Shown one piece after another: positions 13,479 through 20,270 of a DNA stretch of 20,920 bases. Source of the stretch: a virus. Below the pieces are notes generated by a model. It saw nothing but the letters and a program-made list of their open reading frames with translations, was not told the DNA's origin and did not search any database. Location of the stretch: the IMG/VR virus record IMGVR_UViG_3300042449_002291, positions 1-20,920 of that record; one strand, 5' to 3'. Both the position numbers and the translations under genes were made by a program. How positions within the stretch are numbered: position 1 is the stretch's first letter; each line of letters opens with the position of its first letter.

Positions 13479-14131
13479 TTTTTATTCCTTTGGTATTTGT
13501 GCATTTTTTCAATTCCACCTTGTCTAAATCCTGCATTATGAGTTAAATCTTTATTCTCAAGATCGTGAAATACACTGGTTCTAGACCGCCAATCATTCTC
13601 GTAACTTTGGAGATATGGCAGATTATATTTAGCGGTATAAGCCCAAATATCTTGCCAACTAAAACTTGCGATCGGACAGCATCTATAAAGGTTTTGGCGA
13701 TCGCCCGATTGATACTGATGAGTTACCCCATATTTGAGAATACTAATTAGTCGATGGCGATTTTCTTCTTTTCGCAATCCAAGAAAACAAAGGGGATTAG
13801 AATCAGCATATTTTAATCCCCATGTATCGCGCCCGTCCGATAAATCCCTTTGATAATTTGTTGGATTCTTCTTAAGATAATTAATCTCAACATCAGCATA
13901 ACTATCTTGATCGTATTGAGATTCACAACCCCAATGCACAGCCAAAATATCAGGACAAATCGACTGCACTAAATGTAGCATTACGACTGAATCTTTACCC
14001 CATGACACCGCAACATAAGAAGGAGCGATCGCTAAAGCCTCTCGAATAATCTCTTTAGCTTTCTCAACTTTGCGCTTAAATGTTGGCAGTGTCGCATGAG
14101 CCAAGAATGCATCGCGTTCTATTCTCTCCAT
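13475..14131 (-). CDS. cysH: CysH-like PP-loop (PAPS reductase family) protein of the csf operon, 218 aa
   Basis: Contains the PP-loop ATP-pyrophosphatase motif SWGKDS (43-48, usual form SGGKDS), the family block LGLRKEENRHR (117-127), CCPI (151-154) and SWQDIWAY (158-165). It lacks the C-terminal redox motif ECGLH of assimilatory PAPS reductases, so simple sulfate assimilation is unlikely. CysH-like proteins of this kind are the hallmark partner of type IV-B csf operons, where their function is unknown; relatives include DNA- or RNA-sulfurating PP-loop enzymes. The gene overlaps csf3 by 13 bases and cas6 by 4 bases, placing it firmly within the operon. Chemistry is inferred from the motifs. 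Confidence 0.82.
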   Translation of the reverse strand: MERIERDAFLAHATLPTFKRKVEKAKEIIREALAIAPSYVAVSWGKDSVVMLHLVQSICPDILAVHWGCESQYDQDSYADVEINYLKKNPTNYQRDLSDGRDTWGLKYADSNPLCFLGLRKEENRHRLISILKYGVTHQYQSGDRQNLYRCCPIASFSWQDIWAYTAKYNLPYLQSYENDWRSRTSVFHDLENKDLTHNAGFRQGGIEKMHKYQRNKK

Positions 14132-14805
14132 ACATTATCCGTTGGCATATAGCACATAGTTCTATTGGATTGCACAAAATACGGTGTTCGCCACCCCCAG
14201 TTCATCATATTGATAGATAGAGGCTGTGGAATCATATTAATTGGCATTGGTCGGGCTAAGCTTTCACCTCTCCACAAATGCCAATCATGTTCAAAAGGAA
14301 GTACTTCCCATTTGTGTACCTGTCCGCAACCTTGCGATCGCTTCTTGCCAAGGTTCGTAACATTTAGAATTAGTTCGCTAATCTTGTCAGCATTGCCAAT
14401 CGCAAACCAGTGTATAGTCTGCATTTCGCGATCATATCGTGGTAAATCATAGGCTTTAAAATGCCCTTGCGAACTATCAACCTTAGCTTTCTTTTTACCC
14501 CAATCAAGGTGTAGTTCTTGCTTGTCCCATCGCTTACGGTAACGCTGAGTTTGTTGATGATTTTCGATGTAGTGTGGTGAACTCACGGCCCAATACCACT
14601 CACCTTTGAGCGTCTTCCGAGCGATCGGCATTTCATCAAAAATCAATAACAGGTTCTTTTCAGCATCCGCAGCCGTTGGATTAGGCGTGATTAACCCTAA
14701 TTGATCTAACAATTGATACTCAATCAGAGCATCAAAGCTCGGACTCCAATCATCATAGGCAACTAGCGGCGTTGCCATGTGTGCGATTATTTGGAGGTTA
14801 TCCAT
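14119..14805 (-). CDS. csf3: Csf3/Cas5-like RAMP protein, 228 aa
   Basis: Cas5-type subunits cap the 5' end of the guide RNA in class 1 effector complexes. Here the N-terminal strand (LQIIAHMATPLVAYDDWSPS) is typical of Csf3, and the glycine-rich motif LGKKRSQGCGQVHKWEV (152-168) matches the Csf3/RAMP loop. Residues 86-128 carry a basic, aromatic stretch suited to RNA binding (RYRKRWDKQELHLDWGKKKA). The length matches Csf3. It overlaps csf2 by 8 bases and cysH by 13 bases. A Csf3 identity is supported by both motif and neighbours; a different RAMP family is possible. Confidence 0.7.
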   Translation of the reverse strand: MDNLQIIAHMATPLVAYDDWSPSFDALIEYQLLDQLGLITPNPTAADAEKNLLLIFDEMPIARKTLKGEWYWAVSSPHYIENHQQTQRYRKRWDKQELHLDWGKKKAKVDSSQGHFKAYDLPRYDREMQTIHWFAIGNADKISELILNVTNLGKKRSQGCGQVHKWEVLPFEHDWHLWRGESLARPMPINMIPQPLSINMMNWGWRTPYFVQSNRTMCYMPTDNVWRE

Positions 14806-16009
14806 TCAATAAACTCCTAATATCGCTCTTAGAATCCGCGAGAAAGCCTTTGTAATCTTCAATGTATTTTTTATACCTTGCATGAGATTCAGAGGCGCGA
14901 TCGCTTAATTTCTGAGCATGAGGTGTAATCGTCATAAACTCACCGCGATCGCCCTCCGCAGTCTCAAACCAAAACTGCATAGAGCATAGTCCGCAACCCG
15001 TTCCTGATTGACCGCCCAAGTATGGCGATTCTGCAAACTTGAGTAAAGCATCAGCAATAAATCCTTCTTCGATTCTGGTTACGTTTGCGCTCCAATAGGA
15101 ATACAAAGTTGCGCCTGTTTGGAGTAGCCAATTACCCATAATCATCTGTTGGCTTTTCTCTTTTTCGGGCTTTGCTTTTTCGCTTTTACCTTTCTTGGTT
15201 TCAGGCTCCGAAACTATACCAAATAGATCGCCTTGAGAAATCATCTTTTGAGGTTCTGGAGTAGCGCCGATCAAATGATTAGCAAAGTTAGGATCGTGAA
15301 GTGAATCGCGCCTTGTCTTTTGGCTATAGGTAAGCCAATCGGAATAATATCGAAGCCTTTCTCCCAAGAATGGTAGCCACTCATCAAGCAAAGCCTTGAG
15401 ATCGTAATTATTAACATCCGAAGGAGAACCATGATGTAGCCATTGGTTTACGCGTTGGCTGTGCTGCAAATCTTTGCCATCTATAATCTGCTCTAGTGCT
15501 GGTATGACTTCGATTGGCAACGCAGGGGGGAACATCTGATAAAGATACTTAGCGCTTTCTACACAAGCCAAATAAGCATCACCAACAGCGATCCGACCGT
15601 GCACCATTTGAGCATCGGATACACCAAATAATCCTTTAGGTTTGGCGGTTCCTAGTACTGAGAGGCATGGCAAAAACTGACGGATTTTTCTATCCAAATC
15701 CAAATCATTACCCGTGCCACCATCGATCGCACCGCCGCAAAATAGAGCGTGATGCATCGTTGGCGATACTTGCACACCAATCTGAGAGAGGAAAGAATCA
15801 ATACCACAGCGTCTCAAAATACGATTGCGTAGCGAGTTACCAGAAAGTGTGAAAACTTCAGAGGGATTTCCCTCTAAATCTGTCACTTTCATCGTTCGTA
15901 AATTGGTTTGATTGCCTACAGACTCACTGATATGGGACAAAGGCTGTAGCAGTGTAATCTGTAAGTGAAGCTTGATATTGTGGCGATCGTGGGGATTGTA
16001 ATTAAGCAT
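14798..16009 (-). CDS. csf2: Csf2/Cas7-like RAMP backbone protein, 403 aa
   Basis: Cas7-type proteins form the helical backbone that coats guide RNA. Recognisable blocks: N-terminal strand LHLQITLLQPLSHISES (14-30), LSGNSLRNRILRRCG (55-69), which is the Csf2/Cas7 helix, LPCLSVLGTAKPKG (113-126), VHGRIAVGDAYL (136-147), and a C-terminal glycine-rich GGQSGTGCGLC (332-342). A Lys/Glu-rich linker (about 271-287) interrupts the fold and makes the protein longer than a usual Csf2 (roughly 330-350 aa). No catalytic acid typical of RNA-cutting Cas7 proteins can be assigned by eye. It overlaps the genes on both sides by 8 bases. Confidence 0.72.
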   Translation of the reverse strand: MLNYNPHDRHNIKLHLQITLLQPLSHISESVGNQTNLRTMKVTDLEGNPSEVFTLSGNSLRNRILRRCGIDSFLSQIGVQVSPTMHHALFCGGAIDGGTGNDLDLDRKIRQFLPCLSVLGTAKPKGLFGVSDAQMVHGRIAVGDAYLACVESAKYLYQMFPPALPIEVIPALEQIIDGKDLQHSQRVNQWLHHGSPSDVNNYDLKALLDEWLPFLGERLRYYSDWLTYSQKTRRDSLHDPNFANHLIGATPEPQKMISQGDLFGIVSEPETKKGKSEKAKPEKEKSQQMIMGNWLLQTGATLYSYWSANVTRIEEGFIADALLKFAESPYLGGQSGTGCGLCSMQFWFETAEGDRGEFMTITPHAQKLSDRASESHARYKKYIEDYKGFLADSKSDIRSLLNG

Positions 16010-16532
16010 TGTTAGCCTCTACATCTAGAGTGTTTTCTGTTTCTTCTGGAATATTCAAAGCGCGATCGCTTTCAAAGCGAACACGACAGAAAGTAGTAAT
16101 AATGTGCGGTTTTGATTTACACAAACTGAGGATATGGCGATCGCTTATCCCGTGCGTATGTTTCAATTTGGCTAAAATGTCGTTCCATCCCAACCACCAA
16201 AGATCAATATTTTGATCGCTATCAATTTGCTGAATGTCTCCCATACTGCCATCATCATTCACAGTAGCCCGTAAAACCACTTGTTTTGGCGCGATTATGC
16301 GAGTCCATTCTTTTGGGTTGAGGTGTGCAACAATAAGCTTCTTGGCTAAATTCTCAATGTAGTCGTCGATATTGCGAGAGGGAATAGCAGCATTTTGGAT
16401 ACTGCTTTGAAAATATTCCCATGTTCTTAAGCCCATGGCAGGGCTTTTGCCCTTGTCTCTACAGCGAAAAACCCAATAACTAAGCGCACTGGCTAAAGCT
16501 GTAACCCTGTCTTCCGTTTCTATTCCATACAT
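16002..16532 (-). CDS. First gene of the csf-like operon: candidate small or large subunit, 176 aa
   Basis: I do not recognise this protein directly. It appears mostly helical in the first 75 residues (RVTALASALSYWVFRCRDKG, IDDYIENLAKKLIVAHL), with a middle strand PKQVVLRATV and a Trp-rich LWWLGWNDIL. Type IV operons normally start with csf1 (a zinc-finger Cas8-like protein) and, in IV-B, a helical Cas11. This protein has only three scattered cysteines and no zinc-finger pairs, so a Csf1 of the usual kind is unlikely and a Cas11-like small subunit is the better guess. The stop overlaps csf2 by 8 bases. The ribosome binding site is weak (GAGAAA). Its role is inferred from operon position. Confidence 0.45.
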   Translation of the reverse strand: MYGIETEDRVTALASALSYWVFRCRDKGKSPAMGLRTWEYFQSSIQNAAIPSRNIDDYIENLAKKLIVAHLNPKEWTRIIAPKQVVLRATVNDDGSMGDIQQIDSDQNIDLWWLGWNDILAKLKHTHGISDRHILSLCKSKPHIITTFCRVRFESDRALNIPEETENTLDVEANNA

Positions 16533-16560
16533 AAATATTTCTCGTACATCTACGGTGTTT

Positions 16561-16905
16561 TTATTCTAGATCGCAAACAACATTCCAAGCCGCCAACTTA
16601 GCTTTACCGACAGACACACCACGCGCCCTAGCGTGGTCAAAAGCTTTATTACGCAGTCTGCTTAATTCCCGCTGTTTTAGCTCCTTTGGTGTCGCCTTAC
16701 GTAGCTTAGGGATAGCGCGATAATTACCCTCAACGCATTCAATATACAAGCGCCTGTTACCGTATGCGATCGCGCCTTGGTTAAGAAGTAAGCGCAATGC
16801 GCTCGTATTGATTTGCGTACAGATTTCGATATAGCGTAGAGAGTAAGAGCCGCGATGGGCATCAAAAAAGCCGATGAGCTTGGCTCGTTCAAATTCTAGA
16901 GGCAT
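16561..16905 (-). CDS. Hypothetical basic protein upstream of the csf-like operon, 114 aa
   Basis: No recognised family. Very basic C-terminal half (RAIPKLRKATPKELKQRELS, RLRNKAFDHARARGVSVGKA), while the N-terminal half looks like a small folded helical domain (LIGFFDAHRGSYSLRYIEIC). Nucleic-acid binding is plausible. The start overlaps the kinase stop as TAATG, and it is followed by a 28-base gap before the first csf-operon gene, so it probably belongs to the same transcript and may be an accessory part. Confidence 0.45.
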   Translation of the reverse strand: MPLEFERAKLIGFFDAHRGSYSLRYIEICTQINTSALRLLLNQGAIAYGNRRLYIECVEGNYRAIPKLRKATPKELKQRELSRLRNKAFDHARARGVSVGKAKLAAWNVVCDLE

Positions 16906-17651
16906 TATGGTTCCTCTAAATAATCTTCAACAAATTTCACCCGATCACCCAACTTTATGCAGTCTTTTGGCAACTCCTTGTAAGGTAAATCTAGATAATT
17001 GAGTATCCCTAAAAGCTGAGTATGCAACTTGAATATTAACGGTTGATTAATCGCCGCTTTGTACTCACGCTCGACAAAAGGGATTGCAGGAGGAATGAGG
17101 ACAATCTTGTCAAAATACCGAGCCGTAACATTAAAGCAATTTTGCAAATAGTCCATAATCTCAGACTGTGTATGCTTATCTAACTCACCATTGCCAACAT
17201 CAGTAAGCAAGTAAGCAGCCATGTCCAACGGTGTGCGATCGCAGATAAAGCTAGGTTCGTCAACTTCAAACCAGATATCTTCAGCTTTAGCCAAAATCTT
17301 TTGTTGCAAAAACAACCTAGTGCGGATATCCAATTTGTCGGACGGGTGGAAACCATGCTCCAAAAACACACTACTCGCATCAATAGGGATATATGGAATC
17401 CCTAGCTTTTGCGATAAGGCGATCGCCAGTGTGGTTTTGCCCGTGCCATGTGCACCGCAAAGTCCTATACAGGACTTTGCGGTGCGATAATCTGGATAAA
17501 CAACCAATCTATCGTCTGGGATAAGCATTGCATAGCTAACCCTTCCACCAAACATAGCTTTCGCTTCGTCTTCAGTGTCAAATCCGCCATAAGCAATGCA
17601 GTTTAAGCCTCTGTCCTCAAACATCGCGTACCATTTTTTCATTGTCTTCAC
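16905..17651 (-). CDS. P-loop (AAA-type) nucleotide kinase-like protein with N-terminal extension, 248 aa
   Basis: The Walker A motif GAHGTGKTT (66-74) is followed by LAIALSQKLGIPYIPIDAS, a later DRTPLDMAAYL block (about 130-150) and VLIPPAIPFVEREYK. This is the layout of small deoxynucleotide or NadR-like kinases (AAA_28 type), common in phages. The first 58 residues (KKWYAMFEDRGLNCIAYGGF) form a separate short domain not expected in this family. The boundary between the two falls within a perfect 15-bp inverted repeat (17452-17485). GTG at 17651 is chosen because GGAGGT lies just upstream and GTGA overlaps the previous stop. With dcd in the same operon, nucleotide metabolism is a sensible role; the substrate is unknown. 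Confidence 0.6.
   Translation of the reverse strand: MKTMKKWYAMFEDRGLNCIAYGGFDTEDEAKAMFGGRVSYAMLIPDDRLVVYPDYRTAKSCIGLCGAHGTGKTTLAIALSQKLGIPYIPIDASSVFLEHGFHPSDKLDIRTRLFLQQKILAKAEDIWFEVDEPSFICDRTPLDMAAYLLTDVGNGELDKHTQSEIMDYLQNCFNVTARYFDKIVLIPPAIPFVEREYKAAINQPLIFKLHTQLLGILNYLDLPYKELPKDCIKLGDRVKFVEDYLEEP
17452..17485. repeat. Perfect inverted repeat inside the kinase gene, just before the Walker A codons
   Basis: GCACCGCAAAGTCCT (17452-17466) and AGGACTTTGCGGTGC (17471-17485) are exact reverse complements around a 4-base loop, forming a potential 15-bp hairpin. It encodes residues from the end of the extra N-terminal domain up to GLCGA of the P-loop. No termination T-run follows. Confidence 0.8.
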
Positions 17652-17866
17652 TCTTCACCTCCAATATCAATTACTTCCTTGTCCAAGCACTGCATTATCA
17701 GTGCTAACTCGCCTTTTAGATCTTCTAGTGTTGTGCCAACAGGTGTTACTTCTTCGTGGCCCCAACTGGTTAATTTGCCCTTACTATTTGGGTAAAACTC
17801 GCGGATAGCAAACAACTCATCGCCATTTTCAAGGGTTTGCTTTGAGATTCGATACGTCCAACTCAT
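17648..17866 (-). CDS. Hypothetical protein, 72 aa
   Basis: No recognised family by name. It has the look of small phage or cyanobacterial proteins with a four-strand core: MSWTYRISKQTLENGDELFA, then IREFYPNSKGKLTSWG, followed by a helix EDLKGELALIMQCLDKEV. The GGAGGT of its last codons is the ribosome binding site of the next gene. The start overlaps the preceding 27-aa gene as TAATG. Confidence 0.5.
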   Translation of the reverse strand: MSWTYRISKQTLENGDELFAIREFYPNSKGKLTSWGHEEVTPVGTTLEDLKGELALIMQCLDKEVIDIGGEE

Positions 17867-17949
17867 TATTTAACCTCAGTTAAGTTCTGGCTATCCCAAA
17901 GAGCTTTTTGCGCTAGCCATGCTTGGATGTCTTCAATTTTGACGATCAT
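17866..17949 (-). CDS. Very small protein, 27 aa
   Basis: Reads MIVKIEDIQAWLAQKAL and ends WDSQNLTEVK. It fills the gap between two coupled genes exactly: its start overlaps the upstream stop and its TAA overlaps the downstream ATG as TAATG. Amphipathic helix likely in the first 17 residues. The perfect nesting argues for a real translated gene or a coupling leader, although function is unknown. Confidence 0.45.
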   Translation of the reverse strand: MIVKIEDIQAWLAQKALWDSQNLTEVK

Positions 17950-18191
17950 TATCCTTTACGCTCCTTATTCCTTAATCCAGCTTCTCTAAGCGTGCTTAGA
18001 ACTACTGCCGCAGTCCAAACGCATGTAAACACTGCAATAAATAGCAATCCCTTACCTAATGGCTGCCATACGAACCAGAAAAAACCCGCGATCGGTATCA
18101 GAAAAACAAAAGTTAAAGCGAAACAACCGCCAAAAGTTGATGCTGTTGCTTGTAGTTCTTCCTTACTGTCAGACTCAAATAATCTAGCCAT
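17949..18191 (-). CDS. Small membrane protein with two transmembrane segments, 80 aa
   Basis: Two hydrophobic stretches are clear: ALTFVFLIPIAGFFWFVW (about 25-42) and GLLFIAVFTCVWTAAVVLS (about 48-66). They are joined by a short QPLGK turn, with a basic C-terminal tail (REAGLRNKERKG) likely cytoplasmic and an acidic N-terminus. It overlaps dcd upstream as TAATG. Possible roles are superinfection exclusion or membrane modification; nothing in the sequence decides between them, and it is too short and in the wrong place for a classical holin. Confidence 0.6.
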   Translation of the reverse strand: MARLFESDSKEELQATASTFGGCFALTFVFLIPIAGFFWFVWQPLGKGLLFIAVFTCVWTAAVVLSTLREAGLRNKERKG

Positions 18192-18721
18192 TATCCTTTA
18201 CTCTCCTGTGTGTCTAAATCACCGTTGTATCTTCCAGTCTCTGAGTAATCATGCCTTGGGTAAGCCGTCTCAGCAAAAACAATTTGACCGATTCGCATCA
18301 TTGGATAAATAGGTTGCCAAGCCCAAAGACGATGATTTAGTAATTCTAAAGTCAGCTTTGAATTATTAAAACCACCATCAATCCATACTGCCAAAACGTG
18401 CCCCCATCCTGATCGCCCTCTACTTGACTTAAGTCTAAACTCTGCTGAGTAATTACTCGGCATATTGAAAGTCTCGTAGGTACAAGTCAGAATAAAACTT
18501 AGTGGCGATACCAAAAACGGGTTTGATTCTGAGTATTTGGTTAAGTCATGAGTAGTAAACTCTTGACCTGTTAGACATCGTTTAAGCCAGTTATTCTCAG
18601 TTTTCAGTGTGTAGCCTATCCGCACATCGAGTGATTGTGGGTTAAGCATTGCTTTGTCAAATGGCACGATAACGCCTTTTTCTTCGCAAAGCTTTTCGAT
18701 TTCGTGGTCAACTAGCGTCAT
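18191..18721 (-). CDS. dcd: dCTP deaminase, 176 aa
   Basis: Converts dCTP to dUTP, feeding dTTP synthesis during phage replication. The trimeric dUTPase-like fold signature is present: KSSRGRSG (98-105, usual KSS-x-AR-x-G), AVWIDGGFNNSKLTLEL (111-127) with E126 as the catalytic glutamate position, MMRIGQIVFA (141-150) and the C-terminal GRYNG (163-167) nucleotide-closing segment. Length is slightly shorter than bacterial Dcd. The start overlaps the upstream stop as ATGA. A dUTPase or bifunctional enzyme is less likely given the E126 context, but the family is hard to split by eye. Confidence 0.85.
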   Translation of the reverse strand: MTLVDHEIEKLCEEKGVIVPFDKAMLNPQSLDVRIGYTLKTENNWLKRCLTGQEFTTHDLTKYSESNPFLVSPLSFILTCTYETFNMPSNYSAEFRLKSSRGRSGWGHVLAVWIDGGFNNSKLTLELLNHRLWAWQPIYPMMRIGQIVFAETAYPRHDYSETGRYNGDLDTQESKG

Positions 18722-18909
18722 TCGTAACTCTCGCTTTCCAAAATAGTAATCAATCCAGTGTCAATCATTCTCATCATCAAAGGATTTGTTTGCACTAAAT
18801 CCCAGTTATACCAAGTAGGCTTTTGATTAGCCAAAAAAGATTCTAAAAGCTTCCAGTTCTTTCCTGCTAATTTGCGAATCCATCGAAAGTTAGTTAAAAA
18901 TCTATACAT
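18718..18909 (-). CDS. Hypothetical protein, 63 aa
   Basis: No recognised family. Basic N-terminus with aromatics (YRFLTNFRWIRKLAGKNWKL), acidic C-terminus (TGLITILESESYE). ATG preceded by AGGG at suitable distance, and the stop overlaps dcd as ATGA, which supports it as a real gene of the early operon. Confidence 0.45.
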   Translation of the reverse strand: MYRFLTNFRWIRKLAGKNWKLLESFLANQKPTWYNWDLVQTNPLMMRMIDTGLITILESESYE

Positions 18910-18926
18910 TGTTTTACCCTGTAAAT

Positions 18927-19076
18927 TTACTCAAATAACCTCAAAATCCTAGAACTAGCACCCATCTTCTGAGCTTTTGCGCGAGAAGCTTCTACCCTAT
19001 ACCGATCTTCCATCTGCTGTGATGAAATGGCGATCAGGATGCGCTGTTTTTCTGGCTGTTTTTCTGTGTCACTCAT
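18927..19076 (-). CDS. Small protein, 49 aa
   Basis: Reads MSDTEKQPEKQRILIAISSQ and continues QMEDRYRVEASRAKAQKMGA. The start overlaps the preceding gene by 8 bases. Highly charged, with a short strand RILIAIS followed by a helix, which might be a small ribbon-like DNA binder; no family is recognised. Confidence 0.45.
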   Translation of the reverse strand: MSDTEKQPEKQRILIAISSQQMEDRYRVEASRAKAQKMGASSRILRLFE

Positions 19077-19326
19077 GGTTATTTTTACTTATAAATTCTT
19101 GAACAAGTACCGATCGATCTTCATTGTTTAACAATGGGTTAGCGGCGATCGCCATTTCTATGGCTCTTAATCCATCAAAAGAATATTTGGTAGCGCTAAG
19201 CTCACATTCAAAACTTCTCAAAAGCTTTTGCCATTCAGGAATAATGACAATTTTGCTGACTTCTTCATTGGCTTTTTCTAGGTACAACCTATTGTTTATA
19301 CTAACTTCAGTCTGACTTGTAGCCAT
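19069..19326 (-). CDS. Hypothetical protein, 85 aa
   Basis: No recognised family. I start at the second of two adjacent ATGs (19326), 7 bases after GGAG; 19329 is an alternative. A longer in-frame extension upstream to 19431 is hydrophobic sequence lying within the previous gene, so I reject it. The product is helical and acidic (ANEEVSKIVIIPEWQKLLRS), possibly a regulator partner. Confidence 0.5.
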   Translation of the reverse strand: MATSQTEVSINNRLYLEKANEEVSKIVIIPEWQKLLRSFECELSATKYSFDGLRAIEMAIAANPLLNNEDRSVLVQEFISKNNHE

Positions 19327-19672
19327 CATTATTCTCCATACAGTGAATAAATAGATAACACATGGCTTTAGCTGCTGTATCAGAGTACTTTTCGCCTTTA
19401 GGATTAGAAGCAAAATAGCCAATATCACCATTATCTGCTACGCCTTTTTGCAAAATATAAGTCAACCCATAGTCATCAAAAGCTTGTGTGATTGCGTCTA
19501 GAGATGTGTCATATTTTGGCACTGGAATATATTGCTTACTGCCATCAAGAGGGTTTCTAACGGTTGATCTGTCGTTAATTCCACAGAGTCCATCTAAAAC
19601 AAATTCTTGATAATCACCAGTAAACCCGCAAAGCTCAGCGACTTTCTTTCGGATTGAGATCGTGTTAGTCAT
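19307..19672 (-). CDS. Phage ABA-sandwich-domain-like protein, 121 aa
   Basis: The pattern VPKYDTSLDAITQAFDDYGL, then GYFASNPKGEKYSDTAAKAM and CYLFIHCME near the C-terminus, resembles the small phage alpha/beta sandwich domain (Phage_ABA_S type): a short N-terminal helix, an SLDAI-like block and a final A-x-A-M-C/L-x-F helix. The function of that family is unknown. Ribosome binding site AGGAGG before ATG at 19672, three bases after the XRE gene stop. Confidence 0.5.
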   Translation of the reverse strand: MTNTISIRKKVAELCGFTGDYQEFVLDGLCGINDRSTVRNPLDGSKQYIPVPKYDTSLDAITQAFDDYGLTYILQKGVADNGDIGYFASNPKGEKYSDTAAKAMCYLFIHCMENNDGYKSD

Positions 19673-19675
19673 ACT

Positions 19676-19912
19676 CTAAAGCCTCCTAATCTTCTGTAAA
19701 TCATCAGCATTGCAATTAAGCACATTGCAAAGCGCGTCAATTAGGTCAAATTCCAAGAACCTGTAATAACCCTGCTCTAACTTTTGGATTTTGCGTAGAT
19801 TGCATCCCTGTAGCTCTGCAAAATTAGCTTTTAGCCAAGCATCGCACTGCTTAGCTAATTCTTTTTGAGTTAGCGATCGCGCTTTGCGTAAGCGCTTTAG
19901 GTTTAGCTGCAT
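19676..19912 (-). CDS. XRE-family helix-turn-helix regulator, 78 aa
   Basis: MQLNLKRLRKARSLTQKELA, then QGCNLRKIQKLEQGYYRFLE, is a Cro/C1-type HTH with an insertion between helices 2 and 3 (AKQCDAWLKANFAEL). The C-terminus is a short dimerisation helix. I chose the ATG at 19912, as a longer 104-aa frame begins with unrelated Arg-rich sequence. It is the second gene of the leftward unit, close to the divergent operator region at 20137-20311, so it is the best candidate for the phage repressor or Cro-like switch protein. Confidence 0.75.
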   Translation of the reverse strand: MQLNLKRLRKARSLTQKELAKQCDAWLKANFAELQGCNLRKIQKLEQGYYRFLEFDLIDALCNVLNCNADDLQKIRRL

Positions 19913-20136
19913 GATTTTAGTTCTTGGTATTTGCGCTCTAATTCTGGTAGTTCGCATTCGAGATCCCCGTTGACGGTTAACTCGTACCATTTACCAGTAG
20001 ATTTAGAATAATGGTAAGAATATTGATCCAACTCTTTATTCCACCAAATACTAGAGTTATCTTCATTACGGACATACGCCGCACCTTCAAACTCTATCAA
20101 GGTTGTAGTTCTTGTGGTTTCTCTAATTATTTCCAC
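19903..20136 (-). CDS. Hypothetical protein, first leftward early gene, 77 aa
   Basis: No recognised family. Starts with GTG at 20136 behind GAGGT; an ATG one base away is out of frame and closes after three codons. Rich in Tyr, Trp and Glu (WWNKELDQYSYHYSKSTGKW), suggesting a small beta-sheet fold. It is the first gene from the divergent regulatory region and overlaps the XRE gene by 10 bases. Confidence 0.5.
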   Translation of the reverse strand: MEIIRETTRTTTLIEFEGAAYVRNEDNSSIWWNKELDQYSYHYSKSTGKWYELTVNGDLECELPELERKYQELKSCS

Positions 20137-20173
20137 ATTGTTACCTCATTAACTACTAATCACTATACTATCT

Positions 20174-20194
20174 ACTACCCCCCAAAAGGATACT
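20174..20194. promoter_or_regulatory. Operator copy 1 (leftward side)
   Basis: A 21-base imperfect dyad identical to copy 2 at 18 of 21 positions, with core CAAAAGGATA. It lies in the -35 area of the leftward promoter. A six-C run replaces the more symmetric left arm, so it may bind the repressor more weakly than copy 2. Confidence 0.6.
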
Positions 20195-20249
20195 TTTTAC
20201 TTATACGATTAGGTGAAAAGCAGTGATAATACTAATCATTTGTGTATTG

Positions 20250-20270
20250 ACTATCCCTCAAAAGGATAGT
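20250..20270. promoter_or_regulatory. Operator copy 2 (rightward side)
   Basis: Perfect dyad: ACTATCC, a 7-base centre, then GGATAGT. It fills almost exactly the space between the -35 (20247-20252) and -10 (20270-20275) boxes of the rightward promoter, so bound protein would block RNA polymerase. Confidence 0.7.

Noticed and set aside
16002-16532. Csf1 zinc-finger subunit
   Set aside because: Only three scattered cysteines, no CxxC pairs; the helical profile fits a small subunit better.
17923-18312. 129-codon plus-strand frame
   Set aside because: It lies antisense to the membrane protein gene and dcd, both well supported by motifs and coupled starts; no ribosome binding site.
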